This document shows positions 38,085-49,556 of a stretch of DNA of 64,000 bases, piece after piece (within the stretch, counting starts at the first letter, position 1; each line of letters begins with the position of its first letter). The DNA comes from Tolumonas auensis DSM 9187 (GTDB lineage: Bacteria; Pseudomonadota; Gammaproteobacteria; Enterobacterales; Aeromonadaceae). The notes beneath the pieces are model-generated. The model was not told the DNA's origin, ran no database searches, and saw only the letters and a list, made by a program, of their open reading frames with translations. The position numbers were made by a program, and so were the translations under genes. The DNA is taken from contig NC_012691.1 of NCBI RefSeq assembly GCF_000023065.1, positions 1,036,501 through 1,100,500 of the forward strand, written 5' to 3'.

Positions 38085-39749
38085 TCAGTGCAGCCCCTTT
38101 CTATTCCGCGTAAGCCAGACAGGTATCAGTGCCGCGATGAAAAAGGCAGAGAGTGGCAGGATGATTTGTAATAGAGCCTGTACAGCAAGAGTCTGACGAC
38201 TACCGCCGGAACTTAATGCTACAGCTTCTGTTGTTACCGTAACAAAACGTCCTCCTCCGGCAAACAGTGTGGGCAGGTATTGAGCAATGCTTACGGCAAA
38301 GCCGACCGCCATGGATGCCAGAATGGGGCGTATCAGGATTGGCCATTTAACCGTCAGGCAGGCATGCAAACGAGAGAATCCCAGCGCCCGGGCCGTCGTC
38401 ATATACCGTTGATCAAACTCCCGGTATGGACCAACCAGCGTCAGAATCATATACGGTAAGACCCAAAGTAAATGACTCCAGATCAACCCAACGATAGTGC
38501 TGTCCAGATCCCATGCTAATAATGCAGCATACTGCGCTGCGACCAGTGGCATGGCCGGAACAATAAGCGGTATGTAAATCAAGGCATTGTAACGTTGCGG
38601 CCCCCATTCCAGCCAAATCAATGCTATTGGAAGACAGAGGAAACAGACGGCACTTGCTAACCACAACGAGGTTGAAAAGGGGGTGAAATCAGCCTGAAGC
38701 CAATTATGTAAAGAAAACGCATCTGGCAATACAGCAGGAAAAAACCAGGTTCCTGCCAGTGACCACGCGATCAACAGGATCACGATCGTATAACCCAGCC
38801 AAAATAGTGGCCGATATAGTCTCAGTGCCGACGTTGGTCTTGTCGTGACCCGTTTTCCGTTGGGGTAATAGTTGGAATGAAGAAGTTTTGACCATAAAAA
38901 CCGGACCAGAAATATCACTGAGGCGAGAAACAGAAATAAAACTACGGCGGCTACGCTGCCTTGTGCTTGCTGTATGGGATCTGCATCTGTCAGCCAGCGC
39001 CAGATCAATACCGCCAATGTGGGTGGATTGGTTGGCCCCAGAATAATGCTCATATCAACAACGGATAAACTATAAGCAAATACTGCTGTAAACGGCCAGC
39101 CAAGCCGTGGCAGCAATTGTGGAAGCAGGATATAACGCCATGCCTGCCAGCGGTTGTAACCGAGCGTTCTGACGATGGTCATTTGCTGGCTGACAATTCG
39201 CTCATTTAACAGCGCACTCAATGCCCACAATAAAAACCAGCTTTCCTTGATCGCCAGTGCCAGTGCCAGACTTAAGCCATACTCATCCTGCACGGTAACC
39301 CAGGCTGGCGGCATAGTCCAATTCATTACTTGTGCGATCAGCCGGCTTAGCCACCCTGATGGTGCTATCAGAAAAAAGAAACCAATAGAAAAGGCCGCAT
39401 GAGGTACTGACAACATGAGCGGGAGCCGGCGCCGGAGTTGAAGCCAGAGTGAGCCGGGATAGAGTTGGATGGCGATCAATAGAGCAATAATTATCGCTAA
39501 CACTGTCCCCAATATAGCTGAGATAGCCGTGGTGATTAGTGCGTGAGGCAATAATGGATTGGAAAGGAACAACTTCCAGATATCCATGTGCAGTACAGGC
39601 AATATCTCCCAATAGAGTCCGGGCAACACAGGAAGAAAAACGACGGCAATCAGGCTAACTGATGCCCAGGAGGAAAATGACCTCCCGGAATATCTGGAAA
39701 TCCAGTTTGAACCACGTTGTATTAACGTGAGCCGTAACGTTTTAACCAC
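38085..39749 (-). CDS. ynjC: ABC transporter permease YnjC (double-length)
   Basis: The 554-residue permease has about twelve membrane segments and two inner-membrane permease halves. EAA-like loops are seen in each half (TLGYNRWQAWRYILLPQL and ARALGFSRLHACLTVKWP). The start is GTG at 39749, supported by GGAGG four bases upstream and a 28-base overlap with the ynjB end. Permeases of this class carry thiamine-, iron- or molecule-type substrates; YnjC substrate is not known. Confidence 0.88.
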   Translation of the reverse strand: MVKTLRLTLIQRGSNWISRYSGRSFSSWASVSLIAVVFLPVLPGLYWEILPVLHMDIWKLFLSNPLLPHALITTAISAILGTVLAIIIALLIAIQLYPGSLWLQLRRRLPLMLSVPHAAFSIGFFFLIAPSGWLSRLIAQVMNWTMPPAWVTVQDEYGLSLALALAIKESWFLLWALSALLNERIVSQQMTIVRTLGYNRWQAWRYILLPQLLPRLGWPFTAVFAYSLSVVDMSIILGPTNPPTLAVLIWRWLTDADPIQQAQGSVAAVVLFLFLASVIFLVRFLWSKLLHSNYYPNGKRVTTRPTSALRLYRPLFWLGYTIVILLIAWSLAGTWFFPAVLPDAFSLHNWLQADFTPFSTSLWLASAVCFLCLPIALIWLEWGPQRYNALIYIPLIVPAMPLVAAQYAALLAWDLDSTIVGLIWSHLLWVLPYMILTLVGPYREFDQRYMTTARALGFSRLHACLTVKWPILIRPILASMAVGFAVSIAQYLPTLFAGGGRFVTVTTEAVALSSGGSRQTLAVQALLQIILPLSAFFIAALIPVWLTRNRKGLH

Positions 39750-40897
39750 TCTGCCTCCAATGCATTCATCCAGCTGGCATGCGGTTCAGCCAGAGTAGGG
39801 ACTTTTTCGGTCATTGCGCCCGGGACAGTCGTTTTGAAGGCGGCTCGTTGAGTAATGGAAAGCTTATCCGGATCTAATACTGAACCATCACCCCATTGAG
39901 CTAAATCGGCTTTTCTGGCTTGCGCTTCCGGAGAAAGCAGGAAATTGGCAAAAACCTGAGCGCCTTCTTTCGCTTTCGCATTCACTGGAATAGCTAAAAA
40001 ATGTACGTTACCAATGGTGCCGTTACGAAAACCAAAGCTATAGGTTGTCGGCGGCAATTGCCGGGTGGTAATGAGATTGGCTGCTTCATTCGGATTAAAA
40101 GACATCGAGAGTTTCAGCTCACCATCAGCCAGCATCCGGTGCATTTCTGCAGTGCTGGCGGGAAACGCTTTTCCTGAGCGCCATAAGAACGGATGCAGTT
40201 GATCCAGATAAGCCCAGAGTGGTTGTGTTAATTGAACGAAAGAATCTGACGATACAGGTTTTTGTAATAGAGCGGGATCCGGTGTTAACTCTGACAACAG
40301 TTGTTTGAGGAACGTGGTTCCGTGAAAATCAGGCGGCTTCGGATAGGTAACCCGTCCCGGATTGGCTTTGGCAAAGGATAATAATTCTTTGGCAGATCCT
40401 GGCGGGACAGGCGTTACTGCATTATTTGCAATAAAGGTTAATTGTGCCGTTCCCCAAGGGCTTTCCAAGCCTGCTGTGGGCTCAGAAAAATCAGATTGTA
40501 CCGGCTTCTTTAAGTCTACATATTGCCAGTTTGGTAACTGCTCGGCCCATGGGCCAAACAACAGATGGTGTTGTTTTAATTGGCTGAAATTCTCGCCATT
40601 TACCCACATTAAATCGACGGAACCGCCATTATGGCGACCAGACGCGACTTCGGTCTGAACCCGTTTAACGACCTCGGCGGTATCTGTCACTTTGACATGT
40701 CTGACAATAATGCCGTAGGTTTTATTGGCTTCCTTTGCGGCCCAATCGATGTATGCATTAGTTGCTTCACTGCCGCCCCAGGCATTGAAATATACGGTTT
40801 GTCCCCGGGCCTGAGTTTCAATGGCAGTCCAGTTTTCCCCCGCCATTGCCGAAATGGATAGTGCACTTGCCAGAGTAAATACAATCGCTTTTTCCAT
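39722..40897 (-). CDS. ynjB: ABC transporter substrate-binding protein YnjB
   Basis: The 391-residue protein begins with a Sec signal peptide (FTLASALSISAMA) and has a type 2 periplasmic binding fold. The YnjB-like blocks VYFNAWGGSEATNAYIDW and VDLMWVNGENF are present. It should capture the substrate for YnjCD in the periplasm. First gene of the operon; divergent from the TVP38-reductase fusion with 135 bases between start codons. The palindrome GTGATATCAC directly precedes its ATG (40898-40907) but overlaps its AGGTGAT ribosome site. Confidence 0.9.
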   Translation of the reverse strand: MEKAIVFTLASALSISAMAGENWTAIETQARGQTVYFNAWGGSEATNAYIDWAAKEANKTYGIIVRHVKVTDTAEVVKRVQTEVASGRHNGGSVDLMWVNGENFSQLKQHHLLFGPWAEQLPNWQYVDLKKPVQSDFSEPTAGLESPWGTAQLTFIANNAVTPVPPGSAKELLSFAKANPGRVTYPKPPDFHGTTFLKQLLSELTPDPALLQKPVSSDSFVQLTQPLWAYLDQLHPFLWRSGKAFPASTAEMHRMLADGELKLSMSFNPNEAANLITTRQLPPTTYSFGFRNGTIGNVHFLAIPVNAKAKEGAQVFANFLLSPEAQARKADLAQWGDGSVLDPDKLSITQRAAFKTTVPGAMTEKVPTLAEPHASWMNALEAEWLKRYGSR

Positions 40898-41032
40898 GTG
40901 ATATCACCTTTGAATCAAGTCGTTGATGATCTCTTTGTCGGGGATGTGTCCTGAACTATTACAAAAAATGAGATGACGGCATTCATGGTCATCTATTGTT
41001 TTAATAGAGCTCAATCCGGACAGGATCCCGAA

Positions 41033-43186
41033 ATGAAAAAGATCATGGTGATAAGCGTTATAACGCTATTAGTCATTCTCATATATGCATTTGATATACA
41101 GGCATATCTGAGTGTGGATGGGCTAAAGCATAGTGTATCCCAACTCGAAATGTGGCGAGTCGAACGTCCACTATTAGTGGGTGCCCTGTTCTTTTCATTG
41201 TATATATTGATCGCTCTTCTTTCCTTGCCGGGTGCTGCTGTAATGACCATTGGTGCTGGTGCCCTGTTTGGCTTGTTATGGGGTAGCATTATTGCTTCTT
41301 TTGCATCCAGTATCGGCGCAACGCTGGCATTTTTACTGTCTCGCTATTTGCTGCGGGATGTAGTCCAGAATCGTTTTGACAAGCAACTTACCGCGATTAA
41401 TGCCGGAATGGCCAAAGATGGACTTTTATATTTATTTGCTTTGCGTTTGGTTCCCATCTTCCCCTTTTTTCTAATCAATCTTCTGATGGGACTGACAACA
41501 ATCCGTACCCGCGATTACTACTGGGTCAGTCAACTTGGGATGCTGGCAGGGACATTGGTTTATGTTAATGCCGGCACTCAATTGATCAGGTTAACCAGCC
41601 TGTCAGAGATCATGTCTCCGGCATTGCTGGCGTCATTTGCTCTTCTGGGCGTTTTTCCAATGATGGCTAAATATGTTGTGAAATATCTGGAACGTCGCCG
41701 GGTGTATGCCAGATGGTCTGAGCCGGAAAAATTTGATCGCAACCTGATTGTTATCGGGGGCGGGGCCGCCGGTCTGGTAACGTCTTACATTGCTGCAGCA
41801 GTGAAAGCTAAAGTCACGTTAGTAGAAGCGCACAAGATGGGCGGTGATTGCCTGAATTATGGCTGTGTGCCGAGCAAGGCCATTATCAAATCAGCACGTT
41901 TGGCTCACACTATCCGGCATGGTGAGCATTATGGATTGGAAAATCTGACGCCGACCTTTAGTTTCCGTAATGTCATGGCCAGAGTACACGAGGTCATACG
42001 TCATGTTGCACCTCATGACAGTATTGAGCGTTATACCAGACTGGGTGTAGAGGTTTTAGAGGGGTATGCCACTATTATTGACCCCTGGACTGTTGAAATT
42101 AAGCTGAATAATGGCGGCACCCAACGGCTGACCACTCGCAGCATTGTCATTGCGACAGGGGCCAGACCTGTTGTGCCCCCATTACCAGGGTTAGAAGAAG
42201 TCGGTTATCTGACCAGCGATACCATGTGGCGTGAATTAGCGAAATTGGATGCGCCACCTGCCCGCCTGGTGATCTTAGGCGGTGGTCCTATCGGTTGCGA
42301 GCTTTCACAAAGCTTTGCGCGTCTAGGTTCTCAGGTAACTCAGGTTGAAATGGCTTCCCGTATCATGATCAGGGAAGATGAAGATGTATCCGCTCTGGCC
42401 AGAGACGCATTGACCCGCGATGGCGTCCTTGTGCTGACGGAGCACAAGGCATTGCGCTGTGAAAAAGAGGGAGAGCGCAAGTTCATTGTCCTGGAACATA
42501 AGAACATTGAACTTCGTATTGAGTTTGATGTGCTTTTATGTGCGGTGGGCCGCGCAGCCCGTTTATCCGGTTATGGTCTGGAAGCGTTAGGCATTGAAAC
42601 TCAGCGCACCGTGATCACTAACGATTATCTTGAAACACTCTACCCGAATATTTTTGCCGCCGGTGATGTTGCCGGCCCTTATCAGTTTACGCATACCGCC
42701 GGTCACCAGGCCTGGTATGCCGCTGTTAATGCGCTGTTCGGCGATTTCAAACGGTTCAAGGTCGATTATTCCGTCGTGCCATGGGCCACCTTCATCGATC
42801 CGGAAGTCGCTCGTGTAGGGCTGAATGAGCAGGATGCCAGAGAAAAAGGGATCCCTTACGAAATCACCCGCTTCGGGCTTGCTGATCTGGATCGCGCTAT
42901 CGCCGACGGCACTACTCATGGTTTTATTAAAGTGCTTACTGTACCGGGTAAAGATCGCATTCTGGGCGTTACCATTGTCGGGGAACATGCCGCTGATTTA
43001 TTGGCCGAGTTTGTTTTGGCCATGAAGCATCGTCTGGGACTTAACCAGATCCTTGGAACAATCCATACTTACCCAACTTTGTCCGAAGCTAATAAATATG
43101 TGGCCGGAGAGTGGAAGCGGCAACATGCGCCTCAGCGGATTCTGAACTGGCTGGCCCGTTACCACTCATGGAAACGCGGTGCGTAG
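41033..43186 (+). CDS. TVP38/TMEM64 membrane domain fused to flavin disulfide reductase (mercuric reductase-like)
   Basis: The 717-residue fusion starts at ATG 41033 (AGGAT site upstream). Residues ~1-225 are a TVP38/TMEM64 (DedA-like, SNARE-associated) domain with the SLPGAAVMTIGAGALFG and RLVPIFPFFLINLLMG motifs. From ~235 to the end is a pyridine nucleotide-disulfide oxidoreductase: FAD motif VIGGGAAGL, redox pair C273-X4-C278 (GGDCLNYGC), NAD(P) motif ILGGGPIGCE, and the C-terminal dimer domain with the base H-x-HPT-like IHTYPTLSE. No N-terminal HMA and no C-terminal vicinal cysteines are seen, so Hg(II) reduction is doubtful. It may reduce a membrane-near disulfide or quinone. Confidence 0.85.
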   Translation: MKKIMVISVITLLVILIYAFDIQAYLSVDGLKHSVSQLEMWRVERPLLVGALFFSLYILIALLSLPGAAVMTIGAGALFGLLWGSIIASFASSIGATLAFLLSRYLLRDVVQNRFDKQLTAINAGMAKDGLLYLFALRLVPIFPFFLINLLMGLTTIRTRDYYWVSQLGMLAGTLVYVNAGTQLIRLTSLSEIMSPALLASFALLGVFPMMAKYVVKYLERRRVYARWSEPEKFDRNLIVIGGGAAGLVTSYIAAAVKAKVTLVEAHKMGGDCLNYGCVPSKAIIKSARLAHTIRHGEHYGLENLTPTFSFRNVMARVHEVIRHVAPHDSIERYTRLGVEVLEGYATIIDPWTVEIKLNNGGTQRLTTRSIVIATGARPVVPPLPGLEEVGYLTSDTMWRELAKLDAPPARLVILGGGPIGCELSQSFARLGSQVTQVEMASRIMIREDEDVSALARDALTRDGVLVLTEHKALRCEKEGERKFIVLEHKNIELRIEFDVLLCAVGRAARLSGYGLEALGIETQRTVITNDYLETLYPNIFAAGDVAGPYQFTHTAGHQAWYAAVNALFGDFKRFKVDYSVVPWATFIDPEVARVGLNEQDAREKGIPYEITRFGLADLDRAIADGTTHGFIKVLTVPGKDRILGVTIVGEHAADLLAEFVLAMKHRLGLNQILGTIHTYPTLSEANKYVAGEWKRQHAPQRILNWLARYHSWKRGA

Positions 43187-43204
43187 CATGAGCTATAAAC
43201 AGAG

Positions 43205-43233
43205 TTCCACGCAGCCATCATGACTGCGTGGAA
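43205..43233. terminator. Stem-loop between the fusion gene and katG
   Basis: Ten-base perfect arms TTCCACGCAG and CTGCGTGGAA lie between two convergent gene ends. Neither side has a full T run, so termination is likely but not certain. Confidence 0.5.
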
Positions 43234-43248
43234 GGTCTGGTTCGCGGA

Positions 43249-45504
<2,256 letters not shown>

Positions 45505-45722
45505 TCAGAAAACAGCAGTTATGAAAACTATAGCCCTGATGGCAGATTTTGCCGTTAGAGAAGCAATAAATTCGATCATATCTGAAGCGTTTTCATGTGT
45601 TTTCTTTCGCGAAAGATATTCGTATGAAGGGGGGAGTTGCCGGAACTGATTAAAATCAAAAAATACCAAGATAGATGGATTCTTCACTGTAATTTGCTGT
45701 CGATCAGTCTATATTGCTATTT

Positions 45723-45741
45723 TATAGACGATCGGTCTATA
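45723..45741. promoter_or_regulatory. TetR-type operator before acuI
   Basis: TATAGAC-GATCG-GTCTATA is a perfect 7-base inverted repeat, 24 bases before the acuI ATG. A further half-site AGTCTATA occurs at 45707-45714, giving three half-sites. The TAGAC...GTCTA core is like the E. coli NemR box (recalled). The rest of the 341-base gap to katG shows no gene. Confidence 0.7.
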
Positions 45742-45764
45742 TCTTGATCAAGACAGGATAAATT

Positions 45765-46748
45765 ATGTTTAATGCCATTCTGATTGAAAAAAAAGAAAAC
45801 CAGTATCAAAGCAGTCTGACTCAACTGGATGATGCTCAGCTGCCCGCAGGTGATGTGACGGTAAGAATTGATTATTCCACGCTGAACTATAAGGATGGCC
45901 TGGCCATCAGTGGTCGCTCGCCGGTTGTGCGCCAATTTCCGATGGTGCCCGGTATCGATTTCGCCGGCACGGTTGAGGCAAGCTCGAATCCGGAATTCAC
46001 CCCGGGTCAGAAAGTTTTCTTAAATGGTTGGGGTGTGGGTGAGAAACATTGGGGCGGACTGGCGCAGAAAGCCTGTGTGTCTGCCGATTGGTTGTTACCG
46101 TTGCCTGAAAAATTAAGTACCTATGATGCGATGGCGGTGGGAACGGCCGGTTATACCGCGATGCTGGCGATCATGGCACTGGAAAAACAGGGTGTGATGC
46201 CTGACAGCGGACCGGTACTGGTAACCGGAGCCAATGGTGGCGTGGGGAGCTTTGCTGTCGCGTTTCTTGCCCGTCTTGGTTACAAAGTCATTGCATCGAC
46301 CGGACGCCCTGAAGAAGTTGAGCATTTAACAAAACTGGGTGCCAGCGAGATCATTCACCGCGACACTCTCTCTGCTGCCGGAAAACCGTTAAGTAAAGAA
46401 CAATGGGCAGGCGCTATTGATTCGGTCGGCAGCCATACGCTGGCTAACGTTTGTGCCGGCACCCGCTATGGCGGCACTGTGGCCGCCTGTGGTCTGGCTC
46501 AGGGAATGGACTTTCCTTCTTCCGTTGCGCCTTTTATTCTCCGCGGCGTTACGCTGGCAGGGATCGACAGCGTGATGTGCCCTAAAGCCATTCGTCAGCA
46601 AGCCTGGCAGCGAATTGCTGAACTGCTTGATCAAACGCTGGTAGAGGAAGCTACGAAGAAAATCGGCATGTCAGAGGTAATTGCGACCGCGCATGACCTG
46701 CTGGATGGCAAGGTAAAAGGAAGAGTGGTCGTTGATGTAAATCAGTGA
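45765..46748 (+). CDS. acuI: Acrylyl-CoA reductase AcuI / YhdH family
   Basis: The 327-residue zinc-free medium-chain dehydrogenase reduces acrylyl-CoA to propionyl-CoA with NADPH, detoxifying acrylate and related electrophiles. Typical blocks are STLNYKDGLAISG near 40-52, VPGIDFAGTV, and the cofactor motif VTGANGGVGSFA. Length matches YhdH/AcuI. It is convergent with the TetR regulator gene (18 bases between stops) and has a clear TetR-type operator at its promoter, so regulation by that neighbour is likely. Confidence 0.92.
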   Translation: MFNAILIEKKENQYQSSLTQLDDAQLPAGDVTVRIDYSTLNYKDGLAISGRSPVVRQFPMVPGIDFAGTVEASSNPEFTPGQKVFLNGWGVGEKHWGGLAQKACVSADWLLPLPEKLSTYDAMAVGTAGYTAMLAIMALEKQGVMPDSGPVLVTGANGGVGSFAVAFLARLGYKVIASTGRPEEVEHLTKLGASEIIHRDTLSAAGKPLSKEQWAGAIDSVGSHTLANVCAGTRYGGTVAACGLAQGMDFPSSVAPFILRGVTLAGIDSVMCPKAIRQQAWQRIAELLDQTLVEEATKKIGMSEVIATAHDLLDGKVKGRVVVDVNQ

Positions 46749-46766
46749 TCCCAATGGCGCACTGAT

Positions 46767-47405
46767 TCACTTCTTAATTGAAGTCGAAAAATAGCACCAG
46801 AATTCTTCCAGCGGTTGTGTGCTCTTATAAAGTTTGGCGCGCATAACCGCACCTTCCCACCCGGACCAGAACAGGGCGGCTAATTTGTCATGATCGGCAT
46901 CTTCAGCGATCTGATGACAGGATTTTGCTTCTGACAAACAACGGCTCACACGCTGCTGCCACTCGCCAAGAATGGTCTGCAAATGGCTTGTGAACGCCTC
47001 AGACAGTTGCGGGCTTTCCTGCATCAGGTTACCCACGAGACAACCCCGTTTGAATTGATATCTGGTCATGCCGGCTTTGGCGTCGTTGACGAAATTCTCA
47101 ATTCTCGTTAACGGAGGAAAGGCGTCATTTGTCAGGTGCTTATCGAGTTTGTGAGCGAAATATTCACCATAAGCGGTGATCACGGCGTAACCAAAATCTT
47201 CTTTGTTTTTGAAATAGTGATAAAAAGAACCTTTCGGAACCGCTACATTTTTGACGATCGCATCAATACCTGACGCGATGAATCCATGTTCAGTCAGCAG
47301 TACCAGGCCGCTTTTAATCAATTCCGCTTTGGTGTCAGTGAAGTTTCGTTCTGATTTAGGGGGTCTGCCACGTCCGCGTTTCACTGGTGTTTGTTCCGGC
47401 GCCAC
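46767..47405 (-). CDS. TetR family regulator, likely of acuI
   Basis: The 212-residue protein has an N-terminal TetR helix-turn-helix (GIDAIVKNVAVPKGSFYHYFKNKEDFG seen as GIDAIVKNVAVPKG and SFYHYFKNK) preceded by a basic arm KRGRGRPPKSE. The C-terminal ligand domain contains cysteines C121, C144-region residues (FKRGCLVGNLMQE and SRCLSEAKSC). These could sense electrophiles as in NemR/AcuR, which is an inference. GTG start with GAGGA seven bases upstream. Neighbouring operators at 45723 and 47444 fit control of acuI and of itself. Confidence 0.87.
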   Translation of the reverse strand: MAPEQTPVKRGRGRPPKSERNFTDTKAELIKSGLVLLTEHGFIASGIDAIVKNVAVPKGSFYHYFKNKEDFGYAVITAYGEYFAHKLDKHLTNDAFPPLTRIENFVNDAKAGMTRYQFKRGCLVGNLMQESPQLSEAFTSHLQTILGEWQQRVSRCLSEAKSCHQIAEDADHDKLAALFWSGWEGAVMRAKLYKSTQPLEEFWCYFSTSIKK

Positions 47406-47443
47406 TCGCTTATCCTCAGAACAGCCATATTGCTATGTCAAAA

Positions 47444-47465
47444 TGACCCTATCGATGTGGGTCTA
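47444..47465. promoter_or_regulatory. Candidate autoregulatory operator of the TetR gene
   Basis: TGACCC and GGGTCTA face each other around a TATCGATGT centre, about 40 bases upstream of the GTG start. It shares the GAC/GTC half-site core with the acuI operator but is less perfect. Confidence 0.45.
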
Positions 47466-47657
47466 ATTTTATGCCAATAAACCGAATGAGTCATATTTTT
47501 GTGTTCAGAGGGGCATTCTGTTGATTGTGTGCGCGCCGTCAAAATTTGAATAAGTTTCGGCAACAGCGGTGTTCTGTCCGTTCGAATGTAACCGTTCTGT
47601 AACCATGCCTGCATATGCTTAACGGACACAAATCGGTAGAAGTAGGAGAGATTAGCG

Positions 47658-47858
47658 ATGATGGATTCACATTTGACTGAAATTAAGAATGCACATCTGT
47701 TTATGGATTATCTCCGGAGCTCAGGAGTGAAATCTCCGGGATCACGCAGTGATAACTGGGAATTTGCTGATAAAGAACGTGTACTGGCCAAGATCAGCAA
47801 AGACAAGAATGGTGATACAAAGTTCTTTATCTGCGCCGCCATGCTGGGCCGCAAGTAA
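47658..47858 (+). CDS. Small paralogous protein, copy 1 (unknown function)
   Basis: The 66-residue protein starts at ATG 47658 (AGGAG nine bases upstream) or the next ATG. The pattern DSHLTEIKNAHLFMDYLRSSG, then SPGSRSDNWEF, ending KFFICAAMLGRK, is shared with the genes at 57052 and 57675. It is cytosolic with no signal or membrane segment: a predicted helix at the N-terminus, then beta-like K/E-rich segments. I do not recognise the family. The promoter region has TGTAAC twice, 11 bases apart (47587 and 47598). A large stem-loop terminator follows. Confidence 0.85.
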   Translation: MMDSHLTEIKNAHLFMDYLRSSGVKSPGSRSDNWEFADKERVLAKISKDKNGDTKFFICAAMLGRK

Positions 47859-47883
47859 CAGTAAATAACAGATATATTTATGC

Positions 47884-47938
47884 GAAAAAGCCCCGGATAC
47901 AATGACGCATCCGGGGGACACTTCCTAAAAGGCTTTTT
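47884..47938. terminator. Terminator between small-protein copy 1 and msrAB
   Basis: The inner perfect stem CCCCGGAT/ATCCGGGG (47891-47898, 47909-47916) is enclosed by AAAAAGCC and GGCTTTTTT. It serves both convergent genes. Confidence 0.75.
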
Positions 47939-47947
47939 TAATCTGCT

Positions 47948-49006
47948 TTACTTAAATAACTTTTCATATTCGCCATAACCCGCTTCTTTCAGCTTATCCG
48001 CTGGAATAAAACGCAGTGCGGCAGAGTTCATACAATAGCGCAAACCGGTCGGGGCTGGTCCATCCGGGAAGACATGTCCCAGATGAGAATTGCCCAGTCT
48101 GCTGCGTACTTCCGTGCGGGTCGTAAACAGCGTGTTGTCTTCCACTTCGGTAATGTTGCCCGCCACCAGTGGCCGGGTAAAACTCGGCCAGCCGGTTCCG
48201 GAGTCATATTTGTCGGTTGAGCTGAATAACGGTTCGCCGGAGACAATATCAACGTAGATGCCGGGTTTCTTGTTATCCCAATAGATATTATCGAACGGCG
48301 GTTCGGTGCCGTTTTCCTGCGTGACCTTGTATTGCAGCGGCGTCAGTTGCGTTTTCAGATCCACTTTGGGCTGCATCCCGGTGGGGTCAAACCAGATGCC
48401 ATCCCAGGTTTTATGCAGAAAATCATCCCGCCCGGAACGTGAGCGGTAGTATTTATAGCGGATCGGATTTTTCTTGTGATAATCCTGATGGTATTCCTCC
48501 GCGCGCCAGAATGCGGGGGCCGCCAGTATTTCGGTCACAATCGGCTGATTGAAAATACCGCTGTTCGCTAACCGTTCTCTGGATTGTTGCGCCAGCTGTT
48601 TTTGTTCGTCGTTATAGGCATAAATGGCCGAGATGTATTCATGACCCCGATCCACAAACTGACCATCCGCATCGGTCGGATCGATCTGATGCCAGAAGAT
48701 ATTGAGCAGCTGATTGTAGGTCACGAGTTTCGGGTCATAGGTGATTTGTACCACCTCAGTGTGACCGCCCCGGCCGTAATTTTCATATGTCGGATTTTCA
48801 GTGGTGCCGCCGGCATAACCGGATACTACTGAAATAACCCCATTGAGTGTTTCAAACGGGCTGGTCATGCACCAGAAGCAGCCGCCTGCGAACATGGCTT
48901 TTTCTGTCATGCTGGCTGGTGTTTTAGTTTGTTCGGCAGCAGCAGAAAAACTCACGACCAACAGCAGCGCCGCTAATCCTCCAAGGTATTTAAGAACGCG
49001 TTTCAT
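47948..49006 (-). CDS. msrAB: Exported fused methionine sulfoxide reductase MsrA-MsrB
   Basis: The 352-residue protein begins at ATG 49006 with GGAGG close upstream and a Sec signal ([16 protein letters not shown]). Residues ~35-190 are MsrA with catalytic Cys43 (GGCFWC). Residues ~225-352 are MsrB with catalytic Cys325 in RYCMNS. The MsrB zinc CxxC pairs are absent, as in some active forms. It would repair oxidised methionines in periplasmic or membrane proteins. It is last in a long minus-strand run after dgkA. Confidence 0.94.
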   Translation of the reverse strand: MKRVLKYLGGLAALLLVVSFSAAAEQTKTPASMTEKAMFAGGCFWCMTSPFETLNGVISVVSGYAGGTTENPTYENYGRGGHTEVVQITYDPKLVTYNQLLNIFWHQIDPTDADGQFVDRGHEYISAIYAYNDEQKQLAQQSRERLANSGIFNQPIVTEILAAPAFWRAEEYHQDYHKKNPIRYKYYRSRSGRDDFLHKTWDGIWFDPTGMQPKVDLKTQLTPLQYKVTQENGTEPPFDNIYWDNKKPGIYVDIVSGEPLFSSTDKYDSGTGWPSFTRPLVAGNITEVEDNTLFTTRTEVRSRLGNSHLGHVFPDGPAPTGLRYCMNSAALRFIPADKLKEAGYGEYEKLFK

Positions 49007-49124
49007 ATGACCTCCAGCCGTCACCGGCATTCACACATCATTGGCTGATGCATTCAAACCAATGAGAATGGTTCTTAAATGATATAAACGTACTGAGATG
49101 GGGAATAAGATCACTCGCCGCTGT

Positions 49125-49514
49125 TTATAAAAGTAAGGCGATATGCGGAACGAAAATGATCAGCGCAATAATCACCGCGCCGATGGCACTGAGCAGGACC
49201 GCTCCTGCCGCAACGTCTTTAGACTTTTTGACTAAAGGATGAAAGTCAGGGGAGGCGACATCACATAAAAATTCAAAGGCAGTGTTTAACGCTTCCGAAA
49301 CCCAGACCGCCATGATCGCCAGAATCAAAAAGCACCATTCAATCGCATTCACTGAAAGAACGGCAGCTGCTAAAACGACGCACACCGTGGCAAATAAATG
49401 CACCCAGGCATTATGTTCGCTTTTCAGCATTTCAGTGACGCCCCGGACCGCATGCCGGATGCTTTGTACTCTTTTCGCAACCGAAAAGGTTTCTGACTGA
49501 TTGGTTAAAGACAT
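49125..49514 (-). CDS. dgkA: Diacylglycerol kinase DgkA family protein
   Basis: The 129-residue three-helix membrane kinase has the family signature EALNTAFEFLCD and KKSKDVAAGAVLLSAI (active-site and metal residues). It phosphorylates diacylglycerol or undecaprenol in the inner membrane. It lies 42 bases after the PAP2-LssY gene, so a lipid-phosphate kinase and a lipid-phosphate phosphatase are adjacent. Confidence 0.88.
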   Translation of the reverse strand: MSLTNQSETFSVAKRVQSIRHAVRGVTEMLKSEHNAWVHLFATVCVVLAAAVLSVNAIEWCFLILAIMAVWVSEALNTAFEFLCDVASPDFHPLVKKSKDVAAGAVLLSAIGAVIIALIIFVPHIALLL

Positions 49515-49556
49515 GTTTTTGTCTCCTGTGGCCGCTGTCGATAGCCCGGGTTATGG

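Noticed and set aside
49063..49077. Fur-box-like TGAGAATGGTTCTTA before msrAB
   Set aside because: Too many departures from the 7-1-7 Fur consensus; not reported as a site without binding data.
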